From positions 52,472 to 116,471 of the forward strand of contig JBBDIM010000110.1 of assembly GCA_040880405.1 (NCBI GenBank): DNA of 64,000 nucleotides, given 5' to 3'. This document shows positions 20,378 to 29,886 of the stretch, one piece after another. A program made the translations under genes and the position numbers. Below the pieces are notes generated by a model, which was not told where the DNA came from, did not search any database, and saw nothing but the letters and a program-made list of their open reading frames with translations. This DNA comes from JBBDIM01 sp040880405 (GTDB taxonomy: Bacteria > Planctomycetota > Planctomycetia > Pirellulales > Pirellulaceae). Every line of letters starts with the position of its first letter. The stretch's first letter is position 1.

Positions 20378-21907
20378 CTACGCCGCCCTCGTGGTGCGGC
20401 GTTTGAGCTTCTTCAGACGGCGGCGTTCCGCCTTGCTCAGCAAGTGATCCGGCTTGTCGAGCAGCCGTTGGATCTCCTCGTCGTTGGCGTCGTCTTCCTC
20501 GTCATCCTGCATGCGAATGGTCGCAGTGGGGGCGGAAGCGGGCGGCTTGGAAGAACCGCTGTTCACCTCGGTCGCCTTGAGATTGGGGTTTGCCAACGGA
20601 TTTTGGGGCGGGGTTGCCGCCTTGGCGGCTGGTTTCGCCGCGGCGGGCTTTGCTTTCCCTTGATCCGCGTCGTCCGATTCAGTCGACTTCGACTTGCCCA
20701 GCCAGCCGAACAACCCTCGCTTTGCTGCGGGGGCCTCGTCCGCCGTTTCCTCTTTCGGCTTCGCCGCTGGTTTGGCCGCGACGGGCTTTACGGGCTCCGA
20801 TTTGGGTGGCGCAGGTTTGGCGGGCGTGGTTTTCGCCACCGGTTTGCCGGGCGCGGAAGCGTCCGCACTCTCGGTCTCCGTGTTCGGCTTGGAGCGTCCC
20901 CAGAAGGACCAACCCCGTTTCGCCGGAGACTCTTCGGCTGCGGAATCTTCGTCGGAGGTGGCTTTCTTCTCGACCTTGGCCGGGGCCAGCTTGGCTGGCT
21001 TGGCGGCCGGTTTGACCTTGGCAGGCTTCTCGGTCTCGATTTGCTCCGCCTTCGCCACTCGCGGTGCCCTGCGTTTAATGAGCCCCTGAGCGTCGAGCCA
21101 GACGAAGCGGCTGTATTGAATGAGCCCGGTCGTGAGGCTCCAGGTGGCCAGCAGCAGGGTCCCTTGCTGGGCGAGCCGCGCGGGAACCTCTTCCGGTAGC
21201 GTCACCCAATCCAACATCACCGCGACATGGGCGGAGAACAGTCCGGCGGCAATCGCCATGAAGAACAGCGTCCCACCGCTCCGTCGCGTTTCAAATCCCA
21301 TGCGGGTCATGATGGCCGCGAGTATCAACCCCCAGATCGCCAACCACCAGCCCGCTTCGTTTCCAGCGAGGGTGTACTTTGTGGCTGCGGCGAGTTCCGT
21401 GGCCAGTTCCGTATGAACATTGGCGGTCGTGTCGATCGCGGCCAGCAAGAACAGCGGCGCGATCCAAAGCCAGCAACGATAGCGGCCTCGATAGTCGTTG
21501 ATCCGATGCCGCCGGATTCGATAAATCAACAGCGTCAGCCCGCCGCAAAGCAGCCAGGCGAGCGACATGAACCAAGTCCCTAGGCTTTCCGGTCGGGCCA
21601 GATCGGCAAAGCGGAAACGCTCAGAGAAATGAAAATGCAACGCCAGCAGACCGGCAACCAGCAGCAAGGTCGCCAAATGCAATAGCGACAATTTCCACAG
21701 CCGCTGCGGGATCATATCGACCACGCGGATTCGCCGCTCACCCTGGGCGTCGGGAGAGTAATTGCGCGTACTTGGGCGCTGCGGATTTTCTCCGGAGGTG
21801 ATTTCGCCTGATTCCGGCGTGGATTCCGAATTTCGCTCGTCAAGAATAGCGCGACGTCGACGTTCGTCGCGCGGGTGGTTCCGCCTGAACTGCATCCTGG
21901 TGTGCAT
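20378..21907 (-). CDS. Membrane protein with long Ala/Pro/Lys-rich cytoplasmic tail
   Basis: No characterised family recognised. The core starting at MIPQRLWKLSLLHL (21715) has about six hydrophobic segments across roughly 200 residues. A long low-complexity tail follows, built of KPAAKPA-type repeats with two similar patches, KRGWSFWGRSK and KRGLFGWLGKSK. The end is strongly basic (LLSKAERRRLKKLKRRTTR). The start is unsure: the frame is open to 22123, ATG 21907 or 21895 would add a basic, disordered N-tail, and ATG 21715 gives the membrane core only; none has a clear ribosome-binding site. The repeated aromatic-glycine patches may be short interaction motifs. Confidence 0.7.
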   Translation of the reverse strand: MHTRMQFRRNHPRDERRRRAILDERNSESTPESGEITSGENPQRPSTRNYSPDAQGERRIRVVDMIPQRLWKLSLLHLATLLLVAGLLALHFHFSERFRFADLARPESLGTWFMSLAWLLCGGLTLLIYRIRRHRINDYRGRYRCWLWIAPLFLLAAIDTTANVHTELATELAAATKYTLAGNEAGWWLAIWGLILAAIMTRMGFETRRSGGTLFFMAIAAGLFSAHVAVMLDWVTLPEEVPARLAQQGTLLLATWSLTTGLIQYSRFVWLDAQGLIKRRAPRVAKAEQIETEKPAKVKPAAKPAKLAPAKVEKKATSDEDSAAEESPAKRGWSFWGRSKPNTETESADASAPGKPVAKTTPAKPAPPKSEPVKPVAAKPAAKPKEETADEAPAAKRGLFGWLGKSKSTESDDADQGKAKPAAAKPAAKAATPPQNPLANPNLKATEVNSGSSKPPASAPTATIRMQDDEEDDANDEEIQRLLDKPDHLLSKAERRRLKKLKRRTTRAA

Positions 21908-22275
21908 CCTGCTTGTTCGAGTTCGGCCGGGAAACCCCTGGGCGAGCGAGCCTACCCCTGTCGTAGCCCACCAAGAATGGTCGACCGGCAGAGGACGGAT
22001 CTTACGCGCTGGGACTCCCCGCGCCCACGTCACTCCCAAAACACGTCCCTGTGCCTTGGACTTGGCGATTTTGCGCGGTGATACCATCACGGACAAGTAT
22101 TCGTTGTGGCGATGGGGCACCACTACACTGCCAATTCGGCTATCCCGAGGGGAGTTCTAAACTATGACTTGGCTTGAATGTTTTTGAATGCGGAGAGCCG
22201 ATTTTCGAGGGAAGGCACGACCGCTGCGAACCTTCCCGCTTGCCAAAAAGTCCCCCAAGGCGGATAGCAACGCTA

Positions 22276-23136
22276 TCACTTCGCCGCCACTACGGGGTTG
22301 GTCAGCTTCCCGAGTGACTCGATCTCGACTTGCACCACATCCCCCGCTTTCAAAAATCGCGGCGGATTCCGCGCCATGCCGACTCCCGGGGGGGTCCCTG
22401 TGTAGATCAGGTCACCCGGCATTAAGGTACAAACCTGAGACAGGTAGGTGATCAGAGCGTCGATCTTGAAGATCAACTGGCTGGTCGAGGAGTCCTGCAC
22501 CGTTTCGTCATTCAAATGGCAGCGAATCCGAAGATTGTGGGGATCGGGGACCTCGTCCGGGGTCACGAGTTCCGGCCCGAGCGGGGCGAAACTATCGAAC
22601 GACTTGCCCAGCAGCCACTGCTTGCCTGGTTTGTTTTTTTGCCAGTCACGGGCCGAGACATCATGCCCCACGCAGTACCCGCCGACGTGCGACATCGCCT
22701 CGGAGAGCGGAATGTTCTTGCCTTGGGTGCCGATCACCACCACTAGTTCCGCCTCGTAGTCAACCTGATCGCTGACCGGGGGTAGCTCGATCGCCTCGCC
22801 ATCGGCCCGCAGGCAGGTCGCAAATTTATTGAACACAACCGGTTCGTCACCCACCGTGGCCCCGGTTTCCGCGGCGTGGTCAGCGTAGTTCAGACCGATG
22901 CACAGAATTTTTTGTGGATCGACCACCGTCGGCAAGATGCGGCAGGTCGACAGGTCAATTGGGTCGGCCTGGGCAATCGCGGCATGGATCCGCTCATGGA
23001 CAGCGGGTCCCATCGCGAGCAGGCATTTGATCGAGTGGGGCAGCGTGGCGTCGGCGTGGTGCAGATCGACGTAGTCTTCGCCACGGCGGGCCGCCACGCG
23101 GGGCCCGGTTTCGCTTTGGTAGGTGATGAGGCGCAT
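22276..23136 (-). CDS. Fumarylacetoacetate hydrolase-family protein
   Basis: A 286-residue enzyme of the FAH superfamily, which hydrolyses or decarboxylates C-C bonds in acylpyruvate-like and aromatic-catabolite substrates using Mg2+. Visible motifs include ILCIGLNYADHAAETG, the metal-binding Glu in DYEAELVVVIG, GHDVSARDWQ with its Asp, and GDLIYTGTPPGVGMARNPP, typical of the catalytic domain. The start at ATG 23136 gives MRLITYQ, the usual family beginning; an upstream in-frame extension is not conserved in character. The specific substrate is unknown. Stands alone, divergent from the regulator gene that follows. Confidence 0.92.
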   Translation of the reverse strand: MRLITYQSETGPRVAARRGEDYVDLHHADATLPHSIKCLLAMGPAVHERIHAAIAQADPIDLSTCRILPTVVDPQKILCIGLNYADHAAETGATVGDEPVVFNKFATCLRADGEAIELPPVSDQVDYEAELVVVIGTQGKNIPLSEAMSHVGGYCVGHDVSARDWQKNKPGKQWLLGKSFDSFAPLGPELVTPDEVPDPHNLRIRCHLNDETVQDSSTSQLIFKIDALITYLSQVCTLMPGDLIYTGTPPGVGMARNPPRFLKAGDVVQVEIESLGKLTNPVVAAK

Positions 23137-23393
23137 GAGCGGTCGATTCCTTAAATGGGTTACAACCGGAAGAATCGATCCGAAAATCGGATCGGTCATG
23201 GGCTCAACTTATCGGAATCATCGGCACCACACAACCAACCAATCCCCAACTCCCCGCCTTGGTTTGCGTGGTGCCAGATCTCGATCTAGGTTTCAACTGA
23301 TACCTTGGATAATTCCCCCTCTCAGGCTGGTCCGGCGTGAAGCCGGGCTCGAAGTCCGACGGGCCCATTGCACCTTTGACGACCACCATCTCG

Positions 23394-25748
23394 ATGACCA
23401 ATTCAAGCCCTACTGACTCGAAACAGCCAAGCGACTCGAAGTCTGGTGCCGACCCCTACGCGGGGCGTTCGATGGAATCGACGATCGTTGACAACCAGTT
23501 GGATTTCCTCTCGCAACTGGTCGACCATCGGGAACACCCCGAGGCCGGCGATCTGGCCCGGCAACTCGCGTCGCTCGATCCATCCGACAACCAACTGTTT
23601 GAAGTCCGCTTGGGTGTCGCCAGCAGCCTGTTTTTGGCACTGCGGGCGAAACATTTCTCCACCGCTGCTCACTGCCTGCGGGTGGCCACCACATGTAGCG
23701 CTTGGGGCGCGTCGCTCGATCTCGAGCATCATGTCCGCGATCAATTGGAGGTCGCCGCCTTGCTGCACGATGTGGGCAAGATCGGCGTCCCCGACTTCAT
23801 CCTGACCAACCCCGGCAAGCTGACCTACGAAGAACATCAACTCATTAACCAGACCCGAGCCCACGGGCTGGAAATCCTCGGTGCCTGCTGTAGCGATGAG
23901 AGCCGGATCTTGGAGATCTTCCGCTGGTCGGCCGCTTGGTACGATGGCACGCACAGCGAACTACCAGGCCGGGAAAACGAGATCCCGATCGAATCGCGGA
24001 TGCTAGCAATCGCGGATGCGTTCGATTCGATGACCTCCGATCAAATTTTCCGCAAGGCGCTTACGACCAACCAGGCCTTGGCCGAGTTGAAGTCGGGTGC
24101 CGGCACCCAGTTCGATCCGGAACTCGTTGCCAATTTCTGTGACTTGCAGACTCTGCTGACCGATCAGGTTCGACTCTCGGTGGTGCAAAACTGGCTGAAG
24201 CGGATGAATCCGGAGCAAGCCAATAGCTATTGGCATGCTTCGGACAAGGCACCCCAGGCGGTCGAAAGCCGGCGTCCGCTGATCTTCTTCAATTCACTCC
24301 TGCATCACATGCACGACGCGGTGATCTTCATCGACGCCGACCTGGAGATCCTGCACTGGAACCCGGCCGCCGAACGGATGACGGGGTTGACCGCCTCCGC
24401 GACCGAGCATCGCCGCTGGTCACCGGACATGGTTTCGCTAGCGGATCATAGCGGTAAGAAGTTCGATATCGATACCGATCCGATCGCGAAAACATTGCGG
24501 AGCGGCATTCAGGGGAAACACCGCCTGTCGATCCGAGGGGCTCACGGAAAATACGCCACGGTCACTTCGCACTTGATTCCAGTAATCGGAGAAAACGGCG
24601 CAATTTGCGGCGTGACGGTCCAGTGGCACGACGCCTCCGGAGTGGAGTTCCTGGAAGAACAGGTCCAGTCGCTGCATATCAAAGCGACCAGCGATCCGCT
24701 GACCGGGATTTCCAATCGGGCCGAGTTCGACCGAGCCATGGTTGAATTCGTCCAGCGGCATAGCGTTACGGAACGCCCTTGCAGCTTGATCATCTGCGAC
24801 ATTGACTTCTTCAAAAAAATCAACGACACCTACGGCCACCAAGCAGGCGATGAGGCCTTGATTGGGTTTGCGGCCGCCTTGCGGCGTCATGGACGCCCTG
24901 GGGATGTGGTGGCCAGGTATGGTGGTGAGGAATTTGTGATCCTCTGCGCTAACTGCGATGGCGCTACCGCCAAACATATCGCAGAACGGATTCGAGAGGA
25001 GATCGCTGCTACGCCACAGCCGATGTTTGGCGGTCAGGCGATCACCGCGAGTTTTGGGGTGACTGAATTGCAAGCGGGTGATACCCCCGATACCCTGCTG
25101 CACCGAGCCGATCGGGCCCTGATGCAATCCAAAGAGATGGGACGCAATTTGGTGACCCAACTAGGCACCGGTTTGCACCCGGTGCCGGACGAAGAGCGCC
25201 GGGGCTGGCTTTCTCGGATGTTCGCGGTCAGCGCGCCGGAGATCCTCGTCAGCCGCGGCATGAAGACCCGGGTTCCGTTGAAGCTGGCAATCGAGAAAGT
25301 TCGCGGCTTCGTGGCGGACCACAGCGCCGAGGTGCTGGATGTGGGAGAGGACCACATCCGGGTTTTGATCGATGGCGATGCCCTGCCGCTCCAGCGGCGG
25401 AGCAACGACCGCGCGGTGCCGCTGGAGATGGAGATTCAGTTTTCACCCGACCCAACGGAGCAAGGTGGCCAGCAGACCGTGGTCGAAATGGCGATCTACC
25501 CCCGTCGCAATCGAGATCGACGACGCAAGGACGCAGTGGAGCGGGCTCGCCTGCTGATGCACAGTCTGCAGTCTTACCTGGTGGCGTACGAGTTTACTGA
25601 TTCCACCCCGGCACCCAAGCAGCGGGAAACCTCCAGTTGGTGGAAAGAGATGCTGGGAATCTGTGCCGACGCGACTCCTCAAAAAACGGAAAGGCCCAGC
25701 CCGCAGCCTGATAGCCAGGAACTTCAAGAACCAGCGGACCAACGGTAA
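23394..25748 (+). CDS. HD-domain / PAS / GGDEF signalling protein with novel C-terminal domain
   Basis: Multi-domain cytoplasmic protein of about 784 residues. An HD phosphohydrolase domain lies at about residues 70-240 (LLHDVGKIGVPDFIL), built like HD-GYP, but where HD-GYP has HHERxDGxGYP this has WYDGTHSELPG, so the GYP motif is lost. A PAS domain follows (about 270-420, DAVIFIDADLEILHWNPAAERM). The GGDEF domain has an intact RYGGEEFVI site and a RPGD inhibitory site five residues before it. The last ~150 residues (VPLKLAIEKVRGF...) match nothing I know. Likely a c-di-GMP synthase controlled by PAS and HD modules. Start: ATG 23394; GTG 23337 is an alternative. Confidence 0.9.
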   Translation: MTNSSPTDSKQPSDSKSGADPYAGRSMESTIVDNQLDFLSQLVDHREHPEAGDLARQLASLDPSDNQLFEVRLGVASSLFLALRAKHFSTAAHCLRVATTCSAWGASLDLEHHVRDQLEVAALLHDVGKIGVPDFILTNPGKLTYEEHQLINQTRAHGLEILGACCSDESRILEIFRWSAAWYDGTHSELPGRENEIPIESRMLAIADAFDSMTSDQIFRKALTTNQALAELKSGAGTQFDPELVANFCDLQTLLTDQVRLSVVQNWLKRMNPEQANSYWHASDKAPQAVESRRPLIFFNSLLHHMHDAVIFIDADLEILHWNPAAERMTGLTASATEHRRWSPDMVSLADHSGKKFDIDTDPIAKTLRSGIQGKHRLSIRGAHGKYATVTSHLIPVIGENGAICGVTVQWHDASGVEFLEEQVQSLHIKATSDPLTGISNRAEFDRAMVEFVQRHSVTERPCSLIICDIDFFKKINDTYGHQAGDEALIGFAAALRRHGRPGDVVARYGGEEFVILCANCDGATAKHIAERIREEIAATPQPMFGGQAITASFGVTELQAGDTPDTLLHRADRALMQSKEMGRNLVTQLGTGLHPVPDEERRGWLSRMFAVSAPEILVSRGMKTRVPLKLAIEKVRGFVADHSAEVLDVGEDHIRVLIDGDALPLQRRSNDRAVPLEMEIQFSPDPTEQGGQQTVVEMAIYPRRNRDRRRKDAVERARLLMHSLQSYLVAYEFTDSTPAPKQRETSSWWKEMLGICADATPQKTERPSPQPDSQELQEPADQR

Positions 25749-25782
25749 AACCGGGTGGCATTCCCATTGGCATGTGGCACTA

Positions 25783-26147
25783 GTGCTGCGTCCAATCAGA
25801 GTTTACGCGTTGCGGTGTTTCCTGGGTGCCATGCCCACGCCCTCCAACGTGGGCATGAGAAGTGCGAGATGATCCCGTCACTTCCCGAAAGTCCGGACGC
25901 CCTCTCCGGTTCTATCAGGCGATATTTACTGCGCGACAGGGGGCCACTAGCGGGTTACGCGGTGCGTGTGAACTCCCAATACGGTCATCTTGACCGTGGT
26001 CTGGCGGTCGACCCTTTTGGTCGTTGATAATCGAGTTGCCGGTGGAAAACGGACCCCCCAAAACATGCCCACGTTGGAGGGCGTGGGCATGGCACCCGAT
26101 GACCTAGCGGGTGAGCGCCACCCGTAAACTCTGAATGGACGCACCAC
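25783..26147 (+). mobile_element. MITE-like element, copy A (365 bp, TIRs, TA flanks)
   Basis: Terminal inverted repeats 25783-25806 and 26124-26147 match at 22 of 24 positions (GTGCTGCGTCCAATC.. versus GTGGTGCGTCCATTC..). Both ends are followed by TA within CTAG. Inside, a 34-bp arm at 25824-25857 is the exact reverse complement of 26064-26097; each arm is itself a hairpin (10-bp stem CATGCCCACG/CGTGGGCATG). There is no coding capacity. The reverse complement of 57863-58226 aligns end to end. It fills the space between the GGDEF gene and glyS. Confidence 0.88.
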
Positions 26148-26191
26148 TAGGAAGTCGCGTCGGTCGAATATCCGGAATGGCCCCGCCGGCG

Positions 26192-27799
26192 CTACTGCAC
26201 CAGTTTCCGAATCTCACTCACCACGTCGTCCGCCTTCACACGCCACTGCTCCAAGGTGTCGCGGTGACGAATGGTGACGGTCTTCTCAGTCAGGCTGTCG
26301 CCATCGACGGTGATGCAGAACGGGGTGCCTGCCTCATCCTGACGGCGATACCGCCGCCCGACTGCACCTTTCTCGTCGTAAAAGACATTAACGTGCGGCT
26401 TGAGAGCGCGGTAAATCTCCTGGGCCATTTCCGGCATCCCATCCTTGCGAACCAGCGGGAACACCGCGGCCTTGAGCGGGGCGATCCGCGGGTGGAACTT
26501 CATCACCGTTCGGGTCTGCATCTGCCCCTTGTCGTCCGGGGCTTCGTCTTCGGTATAGGCCTCGCATAAGAAGGCCAACGTCGCGCGATCCGCACCGGCC
26601 GAGGGCTCGACAACGTGCGGCGTGAAACGCTCGCCGGTCAGTTCGTCCCGATAGGTCAGGTCCTTGCCGCTTCCCTTGTACTTCGGTTTGCCGTCCGGGC
26701 CGAGTTCCACCGTCAATGGGTTGGTGCTGGGATCGAGCTTCCCTTCCATGTGGCTGCGAAGATCGAAATCACCTCGGTGGGCGATTCCCTCCAGCTCACC
26801 AAACTCCCCTGCCGGCAGGAACGGGAAGGCGTATTCGATATCGGCGGTGCCGGTCGAATAGTGGCTTAGTTCGTCGGTGTGGTGATCCCGCAGGCGGAGT
26901 TTTTCCCCATCGAGACCAAGTTCCGTATACCAGCGGAAACGGCGGTCCCGCCAATACTGGTACCACTTGTGCGAAGCCTCGGGATGGCAGAAGAACTCAA
27001 TCTCCATCTGCTCGAATTCCCGCGAGCGAAAGGTGAAGTTCCGCGGCGTAATCTCATTGCGGAAGCTTTTGCCAACCTGGGCGATTCCAAACGGAACGCG
27101 AACTCGACTGCTATCGACCACGTTCTTGAAGTTAACGAAAATCCCCTGGGCCGTCTCGGGCCGCAAAAACGCCGTATCGGCCTCGCCACCCATCGCCCCG
27201 AGGGTGGTTTTGAACATCAGATTGAACTCGCGCGGTTCGGTCAAGGTTCCCAGGTTTTTGGCGTCAGGACCGAGCACCTGGGAAAAGTCGTCCACCTCGG
27301 TCAGCGCGACCAGTGGTCCATCCCACCGGAGCTGGTCCGCATTCTTGGTGCGAATATTGAAGAACTTCAGGGCTTGACGTTCGACGTCCGCCTCCGGGGA
27401 CTCGGAGTCCGATCCGGCGGTGGCGAAAATCTTTTGCTCTTTTGCTTCGACCCAACGTCCCTGAACCTGGTCGTGCCGGTAACGCTTTTTCGACTCGCGG
27501 CAGTCGACCATGCTGTCGTGGAACAGGTCGTAGTGCCCGGAACACTTCCAGATTTGGGGGTGCATGATGATCGTGCAGTCGAGTCCGGTCATCTCGTACG
27601 ATTCAGGAGCGCCGGCCGGCACGCCGAGGTCATCGTGACCGGTGACCATGTCGCGCCACCAGGCATCCTTGATGTTCCGCTTGAGCTCCACCCCCAGCGG
27701 CCCGTAATCCCAGAATCCGTTGATTCCACCATAGATTTCCGACGACTGAAACAAAAAGCCACGTCGTTTGCAAAGCGAAACCAGCTTTTCCATTTCCAT
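26192..27799 (-). CDS. glyS: Glycyl-tRNA synthetase (homodimeric type)
   Basis: Class II synthetase that charges tRNA-Gly, of the single-chain alpha2 type rather than the alpha2beta2 type. Visible are the N-terminal motif 1 region FWDYGPLGVELKRN, the motif 2 region GKSFRNEITPRNFTFRSREF, RPETAQGIFVNF before it, and motif 3 EPSAGADRATLAFL. The C-terminal anticodon-binding domain ends the protein (FPLVRKDGMPEMAQEIYRAL). It has 535 residues. Start at 27799 (MEMEKLVSLC) is used; a second Met two codons later is possible. MITE copy A lies 45 bp beyond its stop codon. Confidence 0.96.
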   Translation of the reverse strand: MEMEKLVSLCKRRGFLFQSSEIYGGINGFWDYGPLGVELKRNIKDAWWRDMVTGHDDLGVPAGAPESYEMTGLDCTIIMHPQIWKCSGHYDLFHDSMVDCRESKKRYRHDQVQGRWVEAKEQKIFATAGSDSESPEADVERQALKFFNIRTKNADQLRWDGPLVALTEVDDFSQVLGPDAKNLGTLTEPREFNLMFKTTLGAMGGEADTAFLRPETAQGIFVNFKNVVDSSRVRVPFGIAQVGKSFRNEITPRNFTFRSREFEQMEIEFFCHPEASHKWYQYWRDRRFRWYTELGLDGEKLRLRDHHTDELSHYSTGTADIEYAFPFLPAGEFGELEGIAHRGDFDLRSHMEGKLDPSTNPLTVELGPDGKPKYKGSGKDLTYRDELTGERFTPHVVEPSAGADRATLAFLCEAYTEDEAPDDKGQMQTRTVMKFHPRIAPLKAAVFPLVRKDGMPEMAQEIYRALKPHVNVFYDEKGAVGRRYRRQDEAGTPFCITVDGDSLTEKTVTIRHRDTLEQWRVKADDVVSEIRKLVQ

Positions 27800-27893
27800 G
27801 GTGATTTTCTTATTTGGATCCTAAGTGTCAGCGGAGGGCCCACATGCTGGAGTGCATGGGGCGACAGGGGGAAACCCCATAGTCTACGCCAAC

Positions 27894-28676
27894 TTACGGC
27901 GGGGCGTCTATGGGATGGTGATTGGTGCCTGTGATTCGCCACGTGCCGACATCCAATCGCGGAGCGAAGTCGAACAGATCGAGCGTCGCGGCGATCTCGA
28001 TATCGTCCTCCATCCCGATCCGCAACACGTTGCGTCCTCCCCGGCTCGCCTTGAGCCGCTCACTTAATGGCACCGCCGTCAAACCATGCTGGGCGGTGCG
28101 CCAAGCGTCGACCGCGATCTGGGCCTGATCGTTCATCTCCGCCTCGTCGATATTGAGCAAATCGACGATCGCCCCGGCGAGCAACACATCTTCCCGCGTC
28201 ACCTCCCCCTCGGTCCCGGCACAGACGATATGGATGGTCTCGGCTTCGGACAGGTCACGGCAGACGGCCGAGAGGTTCACGAACCCGGCGATCAGGATTT
28301 GTTTCGCGAGTCGGCAGCTTTCCATCGCCTTGGTGCCGTTGGTCGTGGTGAACAGGATGCTCCGCCCCTGAACCACATTGGCGGTGTACTCGCGGGGTGA
28401 ATTGCCCAAATCAAACCCCTCGATCCGGACGCCGCCCCGCTCTCCACCCAACAGACAACCGGCGGGGTTCGCGGCCAAGACCTCGGGAGCCGCCTCCCTA
28501 GCCTGCTCGACGGTTAAACAGGGAATTACCGCCTTGGCACCAGCGGCCAAGGCATGGACGATGCTGGTGGTGGCCCGGAGGACGTCAATAACCACCGCCG
28601 TGCCACCGGCCATCTGCTGGGGATCGGCCAAGGCGGGAACTAGGTAAACATTTAACCGGGGCAATGGGTGCGGCAT
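27894..28676 (-). CDS. comB: 2-phosphosulfolactate phosphatase
   Basis: Mg2+-dependent phosphatase that in archaea makes sulfolactate during coenzyme M synthesis; bacteria carry close homologues of uncertain role, perhaps in sulfonate metabolism. The 260-residue sequence shows the family pattern: VIDVLRATTSIVHALAAGA near residue 28, a GGERGGVRIEGFDLGNSP segment near 77, and FTTTNGTKAME near 109. No coenzyme M pathway partner lies nearby. It sits 94 bp upstream of glyS on the same strand and may share transcription. The family call is strong; the physiological substrate is an inference. Confidence 0.9.
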   Translation of the reverse strand: MPHPLPRLNVYLVPALADPQQMAGGTAVVIDVLRATTSIVHALAAGAKAVIPCLTVEQAREAAPEVLAANPAGCLLGGERGGVRIEGFDLGNSPREYTANVVQGRSILFTTTNGTKAMESCRLAKQILIAGFVNLSAVCRDLSEAETIHIVCAGTEGEVTREDVLLAGAIVDLLNIDEAEMNDQAQIAVDAWRTAQHGLTAVPLSERLKASRGGRNVLRIGMEDDIEIAATLDLFDFAPRLDVGTWRITGTNHHPIDAPP

Positions 28677-28860
28677 AGAGGATTTTCTTTATCGGGGTCC
28701 GTTGCCTAAAATGGCGACAAGCGAGAGAGGAGCACTCCGCTCCTTTCCTTCCAAACCATTGAGAAGGCACCAAGATTCCGCCTACCAGGGCGAATAACCC
28801 AATCGGTCGCAACCTGGCGGCCCTGAGCTTCAGCAGGCCTTGAACGTCAACATCAACCCA

Positions 28861-29280
28861 ATGGATTCAAGCAATATGACCGCTGAGAATAACACGCATT
28901 CCCTTTTAGTGGGATACATCCTCTGGATCTTCGGGATGTTCGGAGCCCATCGTTTCTACTACGGCCGACAGATCTCCGGCACCATCTACTTCTTCACGCT
29001 GGGAATATTCTTTATCGGGTGGATTGTCGACCTGTTTTTAATGCCCTCGCTCGACCGCTCGTGCAATTACCGCTATCAGGCGGGCCGCTACGACTACACG
29101 GTGGCCTGGGTCCTGCACACCTTCCTCGGTCTGTTGGGCGTCCACCGGTTTTACTTGGGCAAGTGGCTCACCGGATTGCTCTGGATGGTCAGCGGCGGGC
29201 TGTTTGGCATCGGCTGGCTGTACGACTTTTTGACCCTGAATGAGCAGGTGGACGCGGCGAACCGCGAGGCGTTGGTGTAA
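28861..29280 (+). CDS. Double TM2-domain membrane protein
   Basis: A 139-residue membrane protein with two TM2 domains in tandem. The first carries GMFGAHRFYYGR and the second GLLGVHRFYLGK, each followed by a pair of membrane helices and an aspartate-bearing turn (GWIVDLFLMP, GWLYDFLTL). TM2 proteins are short helical-hairpin membrane proteins of unknown function. I begin at ATG 28861 (MDSSNMTAEN); a TTG at 28840 and an ATG at 28876 are other options, none with a clear ribosome-binding site. Confidence 0.85.
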   Translation: MDSSNMTAENNTHSLLVGYILWIFGMFGAHRFYYGRQISGTIYFFTLGIFFIGWIVDLFLMPSLDRSCNYRYQAGRYDYTVAWVLHTFLGLLGVHRFYLGKWLTGLLWMVSGGLFGIGWLYDFLTLNEQVDAANREALV

Positions 29281-29292
29281 CAATCCAGAGGA

Positions 29293-29886
29293 TCAGCCAC
29301 CGCGAAGTTCTTCGGTTAGGAGATGGACCCCTGTTACTGGATTGCGATAGGGCTCTACGTCGAGTTCGGCTTGCTCGTACAATCGCGCGGCCCGGCGGAC
29401 GGCTTCGTCGTAGCCAGCTTGGCATTGATCGAATCGGATCGATTTACGGTAGCCGGGAACATGCTGACGGACCATCGCGGTGATTTTATCTCGGTGTTGC
29501 ATCCCCGGACTGTCTTGAAAGTGAAGCAACAACCACAGTTCAAAGCAGGGATTGGACAAGGCGACGTGGATGCCGTTGTCGCGGGCCATCTGGATGGAAT
29601 TCGCCAGATTGGCATGATCGTCGGTATCGAAAACGGCCCAGACCTGGTCCCCGGGATCTTCCAATAATTCTTGTTTTAATGCGACGGCATTCTCAACAAT
29701 CGTTCGAGGAGCACCCCCAATCCCTCTCACGTCCAGGGTGATTGCGGAGCGACCGATCTTCTTCTGAAATGAATAAAGATACGCCGGTTCAGTCACCTTC
29801 CCTTCCGTGACTACCAGAATCAACCGTTTACGTTCCTGGACAGGCGTTCGCCGAGCCGGACGACGATCGCGATTGCGTCGGGGCAT
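29293..29886 (-). CDS. RloB-family TOPRIM-like protein
   Basis: A 197-residue RloB-family protein (restriction-linked ORF B). The N-terminus is basic. The TOPRIM-like core shows the acidic VTEGKVTEPAYL motif near residue 26, the DxD motif VFDTDDHANL near 88, and SNPCFELWLLLHF near 110, all typical of RloB and of TOPRIM nuclease effectors. Its start overlaps the stop of the upstream AAA ATPase gene by one base (TGATG), pointing to coupled translation and a stoichiometric pair. RloB proteins were named from restriction-modification loci; nuclease activity has not been shown for this one. Confidence 0.85.
   Translation of the reverse strand: MPRRNRDRRPARRTPVQERKRLILVVTEGKVTEPAYLYSFQKKIGRSAITLDVRGIGGAPRTIVENAVALKQELLEDPGDQVWAVFDTDDHANLANSIQMARDNGIHVALSNPCFELWLLLHFQDSPGMQHRDKITAMVRQHVPGYRKSIRFDQCQAGYDEAVRRAARLYEQAELDVEPYRNPVTGVHLLTEELRGG

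Noticed and set aside
20444..21199. 251-residue plus-strand frame
   Set aside because: Antisense to the low-complexity Ala/Pro/Lys-rich membrane protein, a frequent source of long shadow frames in GC-rich DNA.
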